A stretch of DNA of 64,000 nucleotides, taken from assembly GCA_022865885.1 (NCBI GenBank), contig JALHSQ010000121.1:1-64000 (forward strand), given 5' to 3'. Position 1 is the first letter of the stretch; each line of letters starts with the position of its first letter. Made by a program: the position numbers and the translations under genes. This stretch comes from Candidatus Bathyarchaeota archaeon. Its GTDB lineage: Archaea; Thermoproteota; Bathyarchaeia; Bathyarchaeales; Bathycorpusculaceae. Under the pieces are notes generated by a model. It ran no database searches. It was not told where the DNA came from and saw only the letters and a list, made by a program, of their open reading frames with translations. This document shows positions 18,223 through 27,107 of the stretch, one piece after another.

Positions 18223-21102
18223 CTACCAGAATCTCCTGCTCATGGCTCGGCGTTCAGCCTCAAGAACTGACTCATAGAGTCCATCCGTAAGCTTGGACTC
18301 CTTTTCCAGAGCTTCTGTGACATCTGACAGTTGGATTCTTCGACCACAAAGAACGACTGCTGCGGCTCTGCCATATTTCGCTATCAATTGACCCGTTTGA
18401 ACTGCTTGTTTTCGCAGTTTCTCCTCGCTCTGCGAAGGCTTCTCACCTTTCTTCTCGATCAGCATTAGTGCCTTCTCCTCCTCAATCTTAAGGAGTCCTA
18501 AAGCCGTTGAGCCGCATCTTGGACACTTCGGCTTGTCGGGCAGATCTTTAACTCGAATCAACTCTGTATAATCCCAGCAACTTGTACACACGAAATTCGC
18601 TTTTTCATTAAGTAACCTTGCTTTTGCCGATTCTATGAGTACTGCACGCATGCGCTCGGGCGGAATCAGATCTGTTTTCATGTTGATTCGCTCAATGCCT
18701 AGGCGAGCAATGGGAGTCGCGTTCCCACCAGTTGTAATGGTTTGCACCGTTATTTCGCCAGTTTTGATTTTCCCAAGAACCATGCACAGTCTTTCTAGAT
18801 CCAAGTCTTTCGTGAACACTTCTTTCATTGCTTCATCAAAGATTGGTGTTTCTTCAAAGCTTGTGACCAGTTTCTGGAGGCTGACGCTGCTGAAGTCAGC
18901 CCACTTTTTCAAAGCACCAAAGCGTCTTGCAACATGAATTATTCGCCTTTTGAATATTCCAGTTTTCACCGTTGCTCTTTTCAACGTCTCTTCTACCGTT
19001 TGGTCGGGTATTGTTTTCATTTCGTCGAACAATGTCCGTACTTGTTCAGAGCTGGCAGCACCCATTGTTTGCACAAAGATGCGGTACGCGTCGTGCTGGA
19101 CTACAATGGCGAATCCGAGTTTCTCTGATAGTAGTTGACCCATCAGTTGAGCCATTGCTCTATTCGTCAGCAATCCGAAGTGAATGTGGATCAGAACGAA
19201 TTCTCCCCATTCTTCAACTGTTATTCGGTTGTCTGTTGGAACGGGAAAACCAGAGGCCACTTGTTCGAATGTTTCAGACAAAGCGTTCAGAATCGTGTTC
19301 CTATCAGCAGGGTATCGCTCACTCAGTCTGGTGGCGATCTCTTCAATCGGCATGCCCTTCTTCATCTGTTCTTCAGCGAGTTTTCTTATCGATCCTACTT
19401 CTTGAGCGATTTCGAAGGGCACAGGGATTTCTTCGCCAATCCAGCTTGGTATAGCTCCTGATGGATCATCGACAGGTTTCACATGCACTTTGTCGTCTGA
19501 AACGTGCATGATTATCCATGGGCTTCCCCTAATGATGAATTTCGTGCCTGGTCTGCCATACTCAGCCATAAAAGCTTCATCCAATACTCCAACTGCAGAC
19601 TCGCTTGAGTCGTCAATCACTAGGAACTGTTTCTCTTCAGGGATCATGGATAGATTGTCAAAGTAGTACTCGAACAGTGCTTTTGCTTGTCGCGGCTTCA
19701 AGACCACTTTGTCTTCAAACGAGACCCATGCCAGGCGGGGGAACCGTTGATGCATGTATTTGAGGATTTTTTCAACGTCCTCTATTGTCAGAGTTGCATA
19801 TGCGTAGGATTTCTTGAAAAGCTCCAATATTTCTTCAAACGCGAGTTTTCTCTGTTTGAGCAGTAGGCCGGCTATCTGGTGGGATAGCACGTCATAGGGC
19901 TTGGGTGGGATTCTAACTGGCTCCAGATCCTCATTCAGGGCCTTTCTTGCTACAGCGAGAGCTTCTAAAGCGTCATCAGAATCCAGTGCAACGATGATTC
20001 CTTCTGCCGTGCGTCCGATGCTGTGTCCGCTTCTGCCAACGCGTTGGATGAGGCGAGATGCTTGCCTTGGACTCATGTATTGAATGACTAGGTCTATTCT
20101 CCCTACGTCTATTCCTAGTTCCAGTGAACTTGTGCATACGAGTCCCTTCAATTCGCCGCTTTTCAGTCCCTTCTCTGCAGCGATCCTTGAGGGTTTTGCA
20201 AGTGAGCCATGATGAATTGAGACGGGGTAGTCTATGTCCCAGACCTTGAACCTGCTTGCTAGCACTTCGGATTCGGCTCGGGTGTTCGTGAATAGAAGCA
20301 CTGATTTGTGCTTGCTTATGTAGTCGCGGATGATTCGAAGTCTCGCTGCAACTTCTGGGTGTGTGTAAAGCTGTGAAGCAAGCTGAACATCTGTATCGTT
20401 AGGTCTTGGGAGAATGACGCTAAGCTTCATCATTCTTCCAATTGGAACTCGAGCGATTTCGACGTCTCGATTGTTGCCTACGAGAAACTTGGCAACTTTC
20501 TCCGGTGTGCCAATGGTTGCAGACAGACCGATCATTTGAAAGTCTTTGCCGATCATCATCCTTAGTCGTTCCAGACCCAAGCTCAGTTGACTTCCTCGCT
20601 TGCTGTCAGCCATTTCATGTACTTCATCAATTATCACCCATCGGACTTGTTGCAGATGTTGCCGCATTATCCATCCGGACAATATTGCCTGCAAGGTTTC
20701 CGGCGTCGTGATCAAAATGGCTGGTGGGCTTCTAGACTGTCTTATCCGCTCTTTCGTTTCAGTATCGCCATGTCTGACAGCCAGCTTAATATCGAGATTG
20801 TTGCACCACCACTCGAGCCTTTCAAGTATGTCACGGTTCAGCGCTCTTAACGGTGTAATATACAAGGCGTTGATACCTGGGGTTCCTTGCTGACTTTGAA
20901 GAAGCATGCTTAAGACAGGCAGAAAGGCCGCTTCAGTTTTGCCTGAAGCCGTGGGAGAGATGAGGAGAACATTCTTTCCCTCGAGTATTAGTCGAATTGC
21001 CTTTTCCTGCGGTTCTGTTGGCTTCGAGAAGCCTTTCTGCTCAACAAGCTTTCGTATAGGCTTGACAAGTAGGCCAAAAGCATTACTCGAGGGTTCCTGC
21101 AA
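18223..21102 (-). CDS. Lhr-type DEAD/DEAH superfamily 2 helicase
   Basis: A 959-residue ATP-dependent 3'-5' helicase of the archaeal Lhr group, linked to DNA repair and recombination. Visible motifs: Walker A SPTASGKTEAAF near residue 50, TPLRALN, motif II IIDEVHEM, motif III GLSATIGT, motif V LVCTSSLELGIDVG and motif VI QRVGRSGH. The C-terminal half is the Lhr core (winged helix and DUF4145-like region). It ends with a small zinc ribbon (CTSC near 840, CPRC about 20 residues on). Length agrees with aLhr2-type proteins. No operon partner is obvious. Confidence 0.92.
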   Translation of the reverse strand: MQEPSSNAFGLLVKPIRKLVEQKGFSKPTEPQEKAIRLILEGKNVLLISPTASGKTEAAFLPVLSMLLQSQQGTPGINALYITPLRALNRDILERLEWWCNNLDIKLAVRHGDTETKERIRQSRSPPAILITTPETLQAILSGWIMRQHLQQVRWVIIDEVHEMADSKRGSQLSLGLERLRMMIGKDFQMIGLSATIGTPEKVAKFLVGNNRDVEIARVPIGRMMKLSVILPRPNDTDVQLASQLYTHPEVAARLRIIRDYISKHKSVLLFTNTRAESEVLASRFKVWDIDYPVSIHHGSLAKPSRIAAEKGLKSGELKGLVCTSSLELGIDVGRIDLVIQYMSPRQASRLIQRVGRSGHSIGRTAEGIIVALDSDDALEALAVARKALNEDLEPVRIPPKPYDVLSHQIAGLLLKQRKLAFEEILELFKKSYAYATLTIEDVEKILKYMHQRFPRLAWVSFEDKVVLKPRQAKALFEYYFDNLSMIPEEKQFLVIDDSSESAVGVLDEAFMAEYGRPGTKFIIRGSPWIIMHVSDDKVHVKPVDDPSGAIPSWIGEEIPVPFEIAQEVGSIRKLAEEQMKKGMPIEEIATRLSERYPADRNTILNALSETFEQVASGFPVPTDNRITVEEWGEFVLIHIHFGLLTNRAMAQLMGQLLSEKLGFAIVVQHDAYRIFVQTMGAASSEQVRTLFDEMKTIPDQTVEETLKRATVKTGIFKRRIIHVARRFGALKKWADFSSVSLQKLVTSFEETPIFDEAMKEVFTKDLDLERLCMVLGKIKTGEITVQTITTGGNATPIARLGIERINMKTDLIPPERMRAVLIESAKARLLNEKANFVCTSCWDYTELIRVKDLPDKPKCPRCGSTALGLLKIEEEKALMLIEKKGEKPSQSEEKLRKQAVQTGQLIAKYGRAAAVVLCGRRIQLSDVTEALEKESKLTDGLYESVLEAERRAMSRRFW

Positions 21103-21430
21103 GTTTGACTAAACCTCAATGCCAGAGATTAGCATGAAGCGACAAGTAAAAGCATTTTGGAAGTCTACTGCGGCGGCTTTGCATGAATTCTGTCATGTTG
21201 ACTCTCGGGTTACGTTGCATCGAGCTGTCTTCTTCTGATTCTCGGCCATGGATACATGCAGTTTTTTAGGGGTTTACCATAAAAAATCTGCACTTGTCGT
21301 CATGATCCTTTGCACTGAACTTGCTTAAACCAAACGTGCAAAGAAAGGTTTTCTACCTGAAAGCAATGGAAAGTCTTTTATCCATCATACTGAGAAACCA
21401 TGGACTACGTAGTATATTGGAGGAAATTAA
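21103..21430. other. Intergenic region between Lhr and the small zinc protein
   Basis: These 328 bases separate two divergent genes. I find no ORF with coding character. The right end carries the promoter and ribosome-binding site of the zinc protein. The left end must hold the Lhr promoter but shows no unambiguous TATA element. Confidence 0.5.
21375..21427 (+). promoter_or_regulatory. Promoter and RBS of the small zinc protein
   Basis: A TATA-like CTTTTATCC (21375-21383) would start transcription near 21402. GGAGGAAA just upstream of the ATG at 21431 is one of the strongest Shine-Dalgarno sequences in the window, suggesting an abundantly made protein. Confidence 0.45.
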
Positions 21431-21601
21431 ATGGCTAAATGTCCGAAATGTGGAACAGTAGTTGCAACACCTAAGAAGAAGTGGACAATGGCCGGACGCC
21501 CATCCAAAGCTGGAAAAAGAACACAGTTAGAAATAGGCCTTTTCGACTGTCCAAAGTGCAAGAAAGCCTTCCGAGAAGTGCTGAGCAAGAAGAAGATCTA
21601 G
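21431..21601 (+). CDS. Small zinc-ribbon protein with Cren7-like core
   Basis: A 56-residue basic protein. CPKC at residues 4-7 and CPKC at 40-43 form a two-knuckle zinc ribbon. Between and after them the sequence KKKWTMAG, then LEIGLF and KKAFREVL resembles the beta-barrel core of the crenarchaeal chromatin protein Cren7, where W, IGLF and FR occur in the same order. It has 14 Lys/Arg in 56 residues. A DNA- or RNA-binding role is likely by inference; a ribosome-associated zinc protein is the main alternative. The strong RBS and single-gene unit fit high expression. Confidence 0.72.
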   Translation: MAKCPKCGTVVATPKKKWTMAGRPSKAGKRTQLEIGLFDCPKCKKAFREVLSKKKI

Positions 21602-21684
21602 ACACGCAATAAACCCTCAAAACGTCTGCAGCTATAGCTCAAGTTTCTCCTCCCCCCTATTTCTCATTCTTCCAAAGCGGTAGG

Positions 21685-21693
21685 CTTTAAAAG
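21685..21693 (+). promoter_or_regulatory. TATA box of the signal peptidase gene
   Basis: CTTTAAAAG lies 52 bases ahead of the ATG at 21745. A start of transcription near 21712 would leave a short leader containing GGAAGG as ribosome-binding site. Confidence 0.45.
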
Positions 21694-21744
21694 CATGAGT
21701 GTCTAAGTCAACTGGAACATAATAATTCGACGGAAGGCGAAGTA

Positions 21745-22452
21745 ATGGTTTCTGACACGACTAAACGGCTTTGGAAGAAAGACTATGTTCAAACAGCCGT
21801 GATGATAATAGTGATTTTGGTTGTGGTTTTTGGTTTGTGGTTTGGCTCTCAAACAGTGCTGGGAACACAGTATCCTGCATTAGCAGTCGCATCAGGAAGC
21901 ATGTGTAAAGTGCAGTTTATGTCTTGCGACGGTTGGTCTCACCCATTTGAAAGAACACTGCACACAGGAGACTTGATTATCATTCAGGGTGTGAATCCAA
22001 ATGAAGTCAAATCTGGTCAAGATCCAGAAGGTGACATAATAGTATTCCACAAGCCGAATGCTTCCCCTGATTTCCCTGATGAGCTAATCGTCCATAGGGC
22101 AATAGAGAAAGTAACTGGAGACAATGGGCTAGTCTATTTCAGAACTAAAGGCGACGGCAGCTCAAACTCGTACGGCGACATCTGGAACCAAGATTGGCGA
22201 GGAACCAACTATTCATCGAACGGGATGGTTTCTGATAAGCTTCTGGTCGGTAAGGTTGTGATGCGAATCCCTTGGATCGGCCACCTAGCGCTTTTCATGC
22301 GCGAGTCCTCAGCAATCTACATTGTTGTGATACTGATACTGATTCTAGTAGCCATAGAGTTTGCGGTTCCAATGATTCGGAACAGAAAGGCCGAGAGTCA
22401 GCCGGAGGAAAGTCAGGAAACCCCTTCTGAGACGTTATACTTCATCGTCTAG
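21745..22452 (+). CDS. Signal peptidase I, archaeal/ER type (S26B)
   Basis: Membrane-bound endopeptidase that cuts signal peptides from secreted proteins such as the C1 protease and cohesin-like protein in this window. An N-terminal membrane helix spans about residues 15-38. The catalytic Ser is Ser52 in ASGSM, the general base is His117 in LIVHR (the ER/archaeal enzymes use His instead of Lys), and Asp137 lies in TKGDGSSN. A second membrane helix at about 209-228 is followed by a charged tail. Length of 235 residues is normal for the archaeal form. Confidence 0.92.
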   Translation: MVSDTTKRLWKKDYVQTAVMIIVILVVVFGLWFGSQTVLGTQYPALAVASGSMCKVQFMSCDGWSHPFERTLHTGDLIIIQGVNPNEVKSGQDPEGDIIVFHKPNASPDFPDELIVHRAIEKVTGDNGLVYFRTKGDGSSNSYGDIWNQDWRGTNYSSNGMVSDKLLVGKVVMRIPWIGHLALFMRESSAIYIVVILILILVAIEFAVPMIRNRKAESQPEESQETPSETLYFIV

Positions 22453-22548
22453 GTGCGCTTCCTAAAGACAGTAATCTTCAAATATCCTTGGCGATCGCAA
22501 AGGAAAAGATTTAGATGCTGTTTGTAGTATTCTATTTGGGATTAATGG

Positions 22549-22839
22549 ATGGTTAGAAGAGACAGACATGACATTGTCATGTCCATATTGGATAAGGCGA
22601 AATCTTGCAAACGCAAGACAGAGCTTATGAGCAGTGTCAGTATGTCTTTTGCTCAAGCGCAACAGTATCTGGGTTTGTTATTGGAGCAAGGCCTCCTAGA
22701 AGCAAACGAGGACCACGATTCTAAAACAACTAAGAAAGGTTTGGATTTTATGGAGAAATGTAGTCAGTGTTTCCTGTGTCATTGGCACCCTGACGCAGAG
22801 AAACTTCGCAGGTTACTGGCCGCGAAACATGTACGTTAA
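22549..22839 (+). CDS. Winged-helix protein, HTH_45 type
   Basis: A 96-residue small DNA-binding protein. Residues 1-80 read as helix, helix-turn-helix and wing (DIVMSILDKAKSCKRKTEL, then SFAQAQQYLGLLLEQGLL and TTKKGLDFME), the pattern of archaeal HTH_45 winged-helix proteins. The tail contains CSQCFLCHWH, a possible zinc or redox site not usual in this family. Target genes are unknown. A paralogue of the same fold lies at 32694-32960. Confidence 0.72.
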   Translation: MVRRDRHDIVMSILDKAKSCKRKTELMSSVSMSFAQAQQYLGLLLEQGLLEANEDHDSKTTKKGLDFMEKCSQCFLCHWHPDAEKLRRLLAAKHVR

Positions 22840-22960
22840 GAAAGAAGAGGCACACTCCTGAGTCAAAAACGGTTATTCTGGCGATGCCTCAAGTCTGGTT
22901 TATCAAGTTGGCTGAAGCTTGCCATCGTCTCTGGGTTCTTGTTATGCCTAGACTACTAAT

Positions 22961-23070
22961 GTTGCAGTCGCAAGAACCCTGATGAAGCCGTAAAGCTAAT
23001 GGAAGCAGGATTTGAATACGTCACAGGCGAATACAACGACGGTGGCAAGCTGTTCAGAAAAAGAAAATGA
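22961..23070 (+). pseudogene. Second tyrosine recombinase C-terminal remnant
   Basis: VAVART in one frame at 22961 continues after a one-base shift as PDEAVKLMEAGFEYVT, and the frame ends KLFRKRK at a TGA (23068-23070). This is the same integrase C-terminal signature as at 152-325, but broken by a frameshift and lacking the catalytic tyrosine segment. The 311 bases between the wHTH gene and tbp otherwise hold only this scar and the tbp promoter. Confidence 0.5.
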
Positions 23071-23116
23071 AGATAGTCTACCTAAACGAAAAAGTAGCTA
23101 TCTAAGGCTTCATAAA

Positions 23117-23129
23117 GAGTATTTAAGCA
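23117..23129 (+). promoter_or_regulatory. TATA box of tbp, leaderless transcript
   Basis: AGTATTTAAGCAC is centred about 27 bases upstream of the ATG at 23151, so the mRNA should begin at or next to the start codon. No Shine-Dalgarno sequence is present, which agrees with a leaderless message. Confidence 0.6.
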
Positions 23130-23150
23130 CTCACTACGCTATAAGAAGTG

Positions 23151-23717
23151 ATGCTTATGCCGAAAAGCAAAGCAATCATAAGAATCGAAAACGTCGTTGC
23201 CTCTGCCACTTTGAACCAGAAAGTCGACCTAAACGCCGTTGTCAAAGGATACCCGGGCGTGGAATATCGGCCAGAGCAGTTCCCAGGCCTAGTTTTTAGA
23301 CTTAAACGACCAAAAACCGCCACGCTGATCTTCAACTCTGGGAAAATGGTTTGCACTGGCGCAAAATCTGAGAAGGAAGCGCGCCGGGCAGTAATGAAAG
23401 TCATTAAGGAACTGAGGAAAGGCGGAATAATCATCATCAGTAGGCCGGACTTGAAGGTTGTGAACATGGTTGCTTCTGCAAGCTTGGGCGGAATGATTGA
23501 CTTAGAGAAGGCTGCATATACTCTTGGAAAGTCAATGTATGAACCAGAGCAGTTCCCAGGATTGATCTACAGGATGGATGAACCGAAAGTTGTTATTCTG
23601 CTGTTTGCAAGTGGGAAACTCGTTTGTACAGGTGCAAAAAGGGAACAAGACGTTTATGACGCTGTTTACAAGCTTCATGGAATATTGGAGGAGAAGAGCC
23701 TCATATTCTATGAGTAG
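23151..23717 (+). CDS. tbp: TATA-box-binding protein
   Basis: General transcription factor that bends TATA-box DNA and, with TFB, recruits RNA polymerase. The 188 residues form two direct repeats of the saddle fold: first IENVVASATL to KVIKEL, second VNMVASASL to LHGILEE. Each carries the EQFPGLVFR/EQFPGLIYR strand and the SGKMVCTGAK/SGKLVCTGAK loop with the phenylalanines and basic residues that contact DNA. Possible starts are GTG 23148, ATG 23151 and ATG 23157; the TATA spacing favours 23151. It is a single-gene unit. Confidence 0.96.
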   Translation: MLMPKSKAIIRIENVVASATLNQKVDLNAVVKGYPGVEYRPEQFPGLVFRLKRPKTATLIFNSGKMVCTGAKSEKEARRAVMKVIKELRKGGIIIISRPDLKVVNMVASASLGGMIDLEKAAYTLGKSMYEPEQFPGLIYRMDEPKVVILLFASGKLVCTGAKREQDVYDAVYKLHGILEEKSLIFYE

Positions 23718-23749
23718 AAAACGGTTGTTTGCTGGCCTCAGTTTCTTTC

Positions 23750-24388
23750 CTATCTCTTTTTGACCTGATGTAAAATAGTCTTCACTTGTTGCTCATCTAT
23801 TGTGCCGAGCTCGTGCAGTGTGTTAACCATTTCGTCGATGCTAAGGAGTGCGTGTAGTTTGATTCCGTGTTTCTGAAGCTTCTCTCTCCCGCCTTCCTGC
23901 CTATCTATGAGCACAACTGCTTCAGTTACGATTCCACCCTCTGACTTTATGGCCTTTTCGGCCTTCTCCAAAGATAGCCCAGTCGTTATCAAGTCATCAA
24001 TCAGCAAGACGCGGTCGCCAGGAGCAAGAACACCCTCTATCCTTTTTTGCCTTCCATGAAGGGGAACGCCCTTGCGAATATAGAGAAACGGTTTCTTTGT
24101 GTTGTAGGCCACTAGAGCCGCAAAAGGTATTCCTGCGATTGGAATTCCAACTACTCTCTCAAAGCTCTTATCGCCAATTTCGTTTCTTATGAAATCCATA
24201 TAGAGGTGACAGATTCTTTGGAAAGCATCTGGAAAGCTCGGGACAATTCGCAAGTCTATGTAATACGGACTCATCTTTCCGCTTGTTAATCTGAAGGCTC
24301 CAAATTGCACAGCTCCTATCCTATCCAGAATCTTGCATAGCTCAGTCTTGATTTTTTCATTGTTTCGGTCGTATGGCATTTTTGTCAC
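23750..24388 (-). CDS. pyrE: Orotate phosphoribosyltransferase
   Basis: Joins orotate and PRPP to make OMP in pyrimidine synthesis. The 212-residue protein has the type I PRTase core: FGAFRLTSGKMSPYYIDLR near the N-terminus, VGIPIAGIPFAAL, the RKGVPLHGRQ flexible loop and the PRPP motif VLLIDDLITTG. The GTG start overlaps the stop of the upstream MBL hydrolase by four bases, which supports coupled translation; an ATG three codons later is the alternative. Confidence 0.93.
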   Translation of the reverse strand: MTKMPYDRNNEKIKTELCKILDRIGAVQFGAFRLTSGKMSPYYIDLRIVPSFPDAFQRICHLYMDFIRNEIGDKSFERVVGIPIAGIPFAALVAYNTKKPFLYIRKGVPLHGRQKRIEGVLAPGDRVLLIDDLITTGLSLEKAEKAIKSEGGIVTEAVVLIDRQEGGREKLQKHGIKLHALLSIDEMVNTLHELGTIDEQQVKTILHQVKKR

Positions 24389-25083
24389 GCCCGTTTGGAG
24401 ACTTCGTATATCTTGCCGACTTCCGGCACTAGACAGGTGATTTTCGGCAATTCCTTCTTCAACAGCTCGGCGAATCTCTTCTGGTCTGCCGGCGCACCCG
24501 TGTGATATGGCACAGCAACCTTGGGCTTCGTCAATCTGGCAATATCCACCGCCGTCTCAGGCGATGTGTTAGGCGCAATCCCAACCGTGCAAAACACAAC
24601 GTCAGGCTTCTCCTTCTCGCCTATAGCTACCATTTCCGGGAAGGGCAGGCTGTCCGCAGTATGGAAGAGTTTCACCCCATCCTCACTTCTGATCACGAAA
24701 GTGACCGGTGTGGTTGCTGGCGGGTGATTGCACTTCTCTGTTTTCACGGACACGTCTCCCAGCTTTGTTTCTGAGCCCGGACGAACTTCCTGCAGTTTTT
24801 CTGCCGGAATTGTGTTTTGTAGCCTTCTGGCAGATGTGGGGTCGGCAAGGACGATGCAGTGCGTCAACTTGTGTATTTCCGACACCAGGTTCTGATCTAG
24901 GTGATCATAGTGTTCATGGGTTATCAGAATTGCGTCAACTTTCTGAAAATGTCGTGGTTTAACATCCACAGGATCTATGACTAGTGTTTTCGACGGGGTT
25001 TTTACTGTTACTCCGGCGTAACGGTTGAACCACACAAATAGAACTTCGTTTTTGGCGGGCGACTTCTCGATTGACACGTTCAA
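24385..25083 (-). CDS. MBL-fold metal-dependent hydrolase, UPF0173 type
   Basis: A 232-residue zinc hydrolase of the compact UlaG/UPF0173 group. HEHYDHLDQ near residue 56 is the metal signature, preceded by LVIDPVDV and followed by KTEKCNHPPATTP, FHTADSLPF and a terminal PYHTGAP. Several archaeal genomes carry such a protein next to nucleotide genes, but the substrate is unknown. It is directly upstream of pyrE with a four-base overlap. Confidence 0.85.
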   Translation of the reverse strand: MNVSIEKSPAKNEVLFVWFNRYAGVTVKTPSKTLVIDPVDVKPRHFQKVDAILITHEHYDHLDQNLVSEIHKLTHCIVLADPTSARRLQNTIPAEKLQEVRPGSETKLGDVSVKTEKCNHPPATTPVTFVIRSEDGVKLFHTADSLPFPEMVAIGEKEKPDVVFCTVGIAPNTSPETAVDIARLTKPKVAVPYHTGAPADQKRFAELLKKELPKITCLVPEVGKIYEVSKRA

Positions 25084-25254
25084 CTCCTCACGCCTAGTAA
25101 TATCGCATTCTTCTTTTAAAGAACTTCTGCTGTTTTGGACTCCAGACGTTGCGTGTCTCGAATCTTGAACGTGTTCCAGCTCAACTGCTTGCCTCCCTTG
25201 TTTGACAACACTTAATAATTTCTGGCAGCGTTCTTCCTAGCTGAGTGGCGTTTC

Positions 25255-26550
25255 ATGGTTGACGTGTGGCTTCCATATGGAAAGACCGAAATATGCGCAA
25301 GAATCCCAGCGCGCAACTTCCTAGGATCTATTGAACCAAACGAGAAACCCGGTGTCCCTGATCCCAAAGCAGAGATCGAAAGGGCACTCAGAGAACCTAT
25401 GGGTTCCAGCAAGCTGGACACTATCTTGAAACCTGAAAACAAAGTGGCCATTGTCGTGGATGATGCGACCCGACCTGTTTCAAGCCACGCCATGGTCATG
25501 CCCATACTGAATGAACTGAACGCCGCCGGAATCAAAGATGAGAATGTAACGGTGATTTTTGCATGTGGCACCCATAGAGCCGTCGAACCGAAAGAAGCAA
25601 CCTTACTGCTGGGTGAAGAGATACTTCGTCGAGTGAAAACAATCAGCCATGACTGCAAGGCTCAGGACCTCGTCTACGTGGGTACTACTCAGAAGCATGG
25701 AACAAAGGTTTACCTGAATCGGATCTTTGCGGAGGCGGACATCAGAATCTTGACAGGCGATGTCTGCTTCCACTATTATGCAGGTTATGGCGGAGGAAGA
25801 AAAAGTGTCATGCCCGGCGTCGCAGGAGAGGAAACCATAAAACATAACCATGCCCTGCTTCTGGACTCAAATTCGAGAACTGGCATTCTAGAGGGCAATC
25901 CTGTTCATGAAGACATGGTTGAGGCAGCAAAGCTTGCCAAAGTGAACTTCAGCCTAGACGTCGTGACTAACAGCAAAGGTAACATCGTTAAGGCATTTGC
26001 TGGTGAGGTCGAACAAGCTTTCATGGAAGGAGTCAAGACTGTTGATGAAATGTACCGTGCTACAGTGGATCGCAGAGCAGACATAGTCATAGTGAGCCCT
26101 GGTGGAAACCCCGCTGATCTTAACCTGTTCCAAGCGTACAAGGGAGTCGACAACGCCCTGGAAGTGGTGAAACGTGGCGGCGTCATAGTTCTAGTTGCTG
26201 AGTGTCCTGAAGGGCATGGAAACTCGGTTTTCTATGATTGGATGGTCAAGTTTGGCGAGTTAAAGACAGTTGAGCGTGAGATCAAGCGGAATTTTGTGTT
26301 AGGCGGCCACAAAGCCTATTATCTGCTGAGAGCTTTGCAGAACCACCAGATAATATTGGTTTCATCAATGCCCGACTATTACGCATCGAGTATTTTCAAG
26401 CTAAAAACCGCACGAGCGATTAACGACGCTGTAAATGAGGCTTTCAACATTGCTGGAAAGAACGCTAGGGTTTGGGCCATGCCTTATGGCAACTTCACTC
26501 TACCCGAAGTGAAGGCACTAGAAGAGCAGGGCATTTCAGTAGCCAGTTGA
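25255..26550 (+). CDS. larA: LarA-family nickel-pincer racemase/epimerase
   Basis: A 431-residue protein of the DUF2088 lactate racemase family, which uses a nickel-pincer nucleotide tethered to a lysine. The diagnostic residues are present at near-canonical numbers: DDATRP at 69-74, GTHR with His107, FHYYAGYGGGRKSVMPG with His173 and Lys183, and KHNH with His199. Substrate specificity cannot be read: this broad family includes lactate, malate and sugar-acid racemases. No larB, larC or larE cofactor genes lie in the window, so the cofactor would have to come from elsewhere. It is a single gene on the plus strand. Confidence 0.85.
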   Translation: MVDVWLPYGKTEICARIPARNFLGSIEPNEKPGVPDPKAEIERALREPMGSSKLDTILKPENKVAIVVDDATRPVSSHAMVMPILNELNAAGIKDENVTVIFACGTHRAVEPKEATLLLGEEILRRVKTISHDCKAQDLVYVGTTQKHGTKVYLNRIFAEADIRILTGDVCFHYYAGYGGGRKSVMPGVAGEETIKHNHALLLDSNSRTGILEGNPVHEDMVEAAKLAKVNFSLDVVTNSKGNIVKAFAGEVEQAFMEGVKTVDEMYRATVDRRADIVIVSPGGNPADLNLFQAYKGVDNALEVVKRGGVIVLVAECPEGHGNSVFYDWMVKFGELKTVEREIKRNFVLGGHKAYYLLRALQNHQIILVSSMPDYYASSIFKLKTARAINDAVNEAFNIAGKNARVWAMPYGNFTLPEVKALEEQGISVAS

Positions 26551-26611
26551 AAACGGAAAGACGTTTAAACGACGATGAAATTCATGCTTTGCATCAAAGG
26601 AGACAGAAGCA

Positions 26612-27100
26612 TTGCAGGAAACCTATAATCTGCGGAAATTCGCTTTGAGCGACCTGCAAAGCGTCATGCAAATCAACCGCGTCTGTCTCCCAGAGAACTA
26701 CACAGACTTCTTCTTTATTGATCTGTACCGAAGGTATCCAGAAACTTTTGTCGTTGCTGAGGAAGGCAAGGAAGTTGTCGGCTACATTATGTGCCGCATC
26801 GAAGTAGGTTTGTCCAACTTCGGCCTAAGCGGCTTGGTCAAGAAAGGTCACATTGTCTCCATCGCTGTCGTTGATGATCATAGAAAGAAGGGTATTGGGC
26901 ATGCCTTGGTCGCAAAGGCCATGGAGGCCATGCGGCTCTACAATGCCAAACAATGCTATTTGGAAGTCAGGATAACAAATGAGCCAGCGGTTATCCTTTA
27001 CAGGAAACTAGGGTTCACTATCACTCGCACGATTCGTGGATATTACGCTGATGGAGAAGACGCTTGCGTGATGAGCCTAGACCTTCAATCGAAAAAATAG
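26612..27100 (+). CDS. rimI: GNAT N-acetyltransferase, RimI/Ard1 type
   Basis: A 162-residue acetyltransferase likely to acetylate protein N-termini, as archaeal Ard1/Naa10-like enzymes do. HIVSIAVVDDHRKKGIG around residues 84-100 holds the beta-4 strand and the acetyl-CoA-binding R-x-x-G-x-G loop. LEVRITNEPAVILYRKLGF and a late YYADGEDA are family hallmarks. The start is TTG. It lies 60 bases after larA and may be read from its own promoter. Confidence 0.88.
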   Translation: MQETYNLRKFALSDLQSVMQINRVCLPENYTDFFFIDLYRRYPETFVVAEEGKEVVGYIMCRIEVGLSNFGLSGLVKKGHIVSIAVVDDHRKKGIGHALVAKAMEAMRLYNAKQCYLEVRITNEPAVILYRKLGFTITRTIRGYYADGEDACVMSLDLQSKK

Positions 27101-27107
27101 GCGAAGG

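Noticed and set aside
152-23070. A 22.7-kb mobile island bounded by the two integrase tails
   Set aside because: The DNA between them carries core genes (cca, prs, rnz, lhr, signal peptidase) with normal archaeal content. The tails are both in direct orientation at gene ends but no att repeat was seen.
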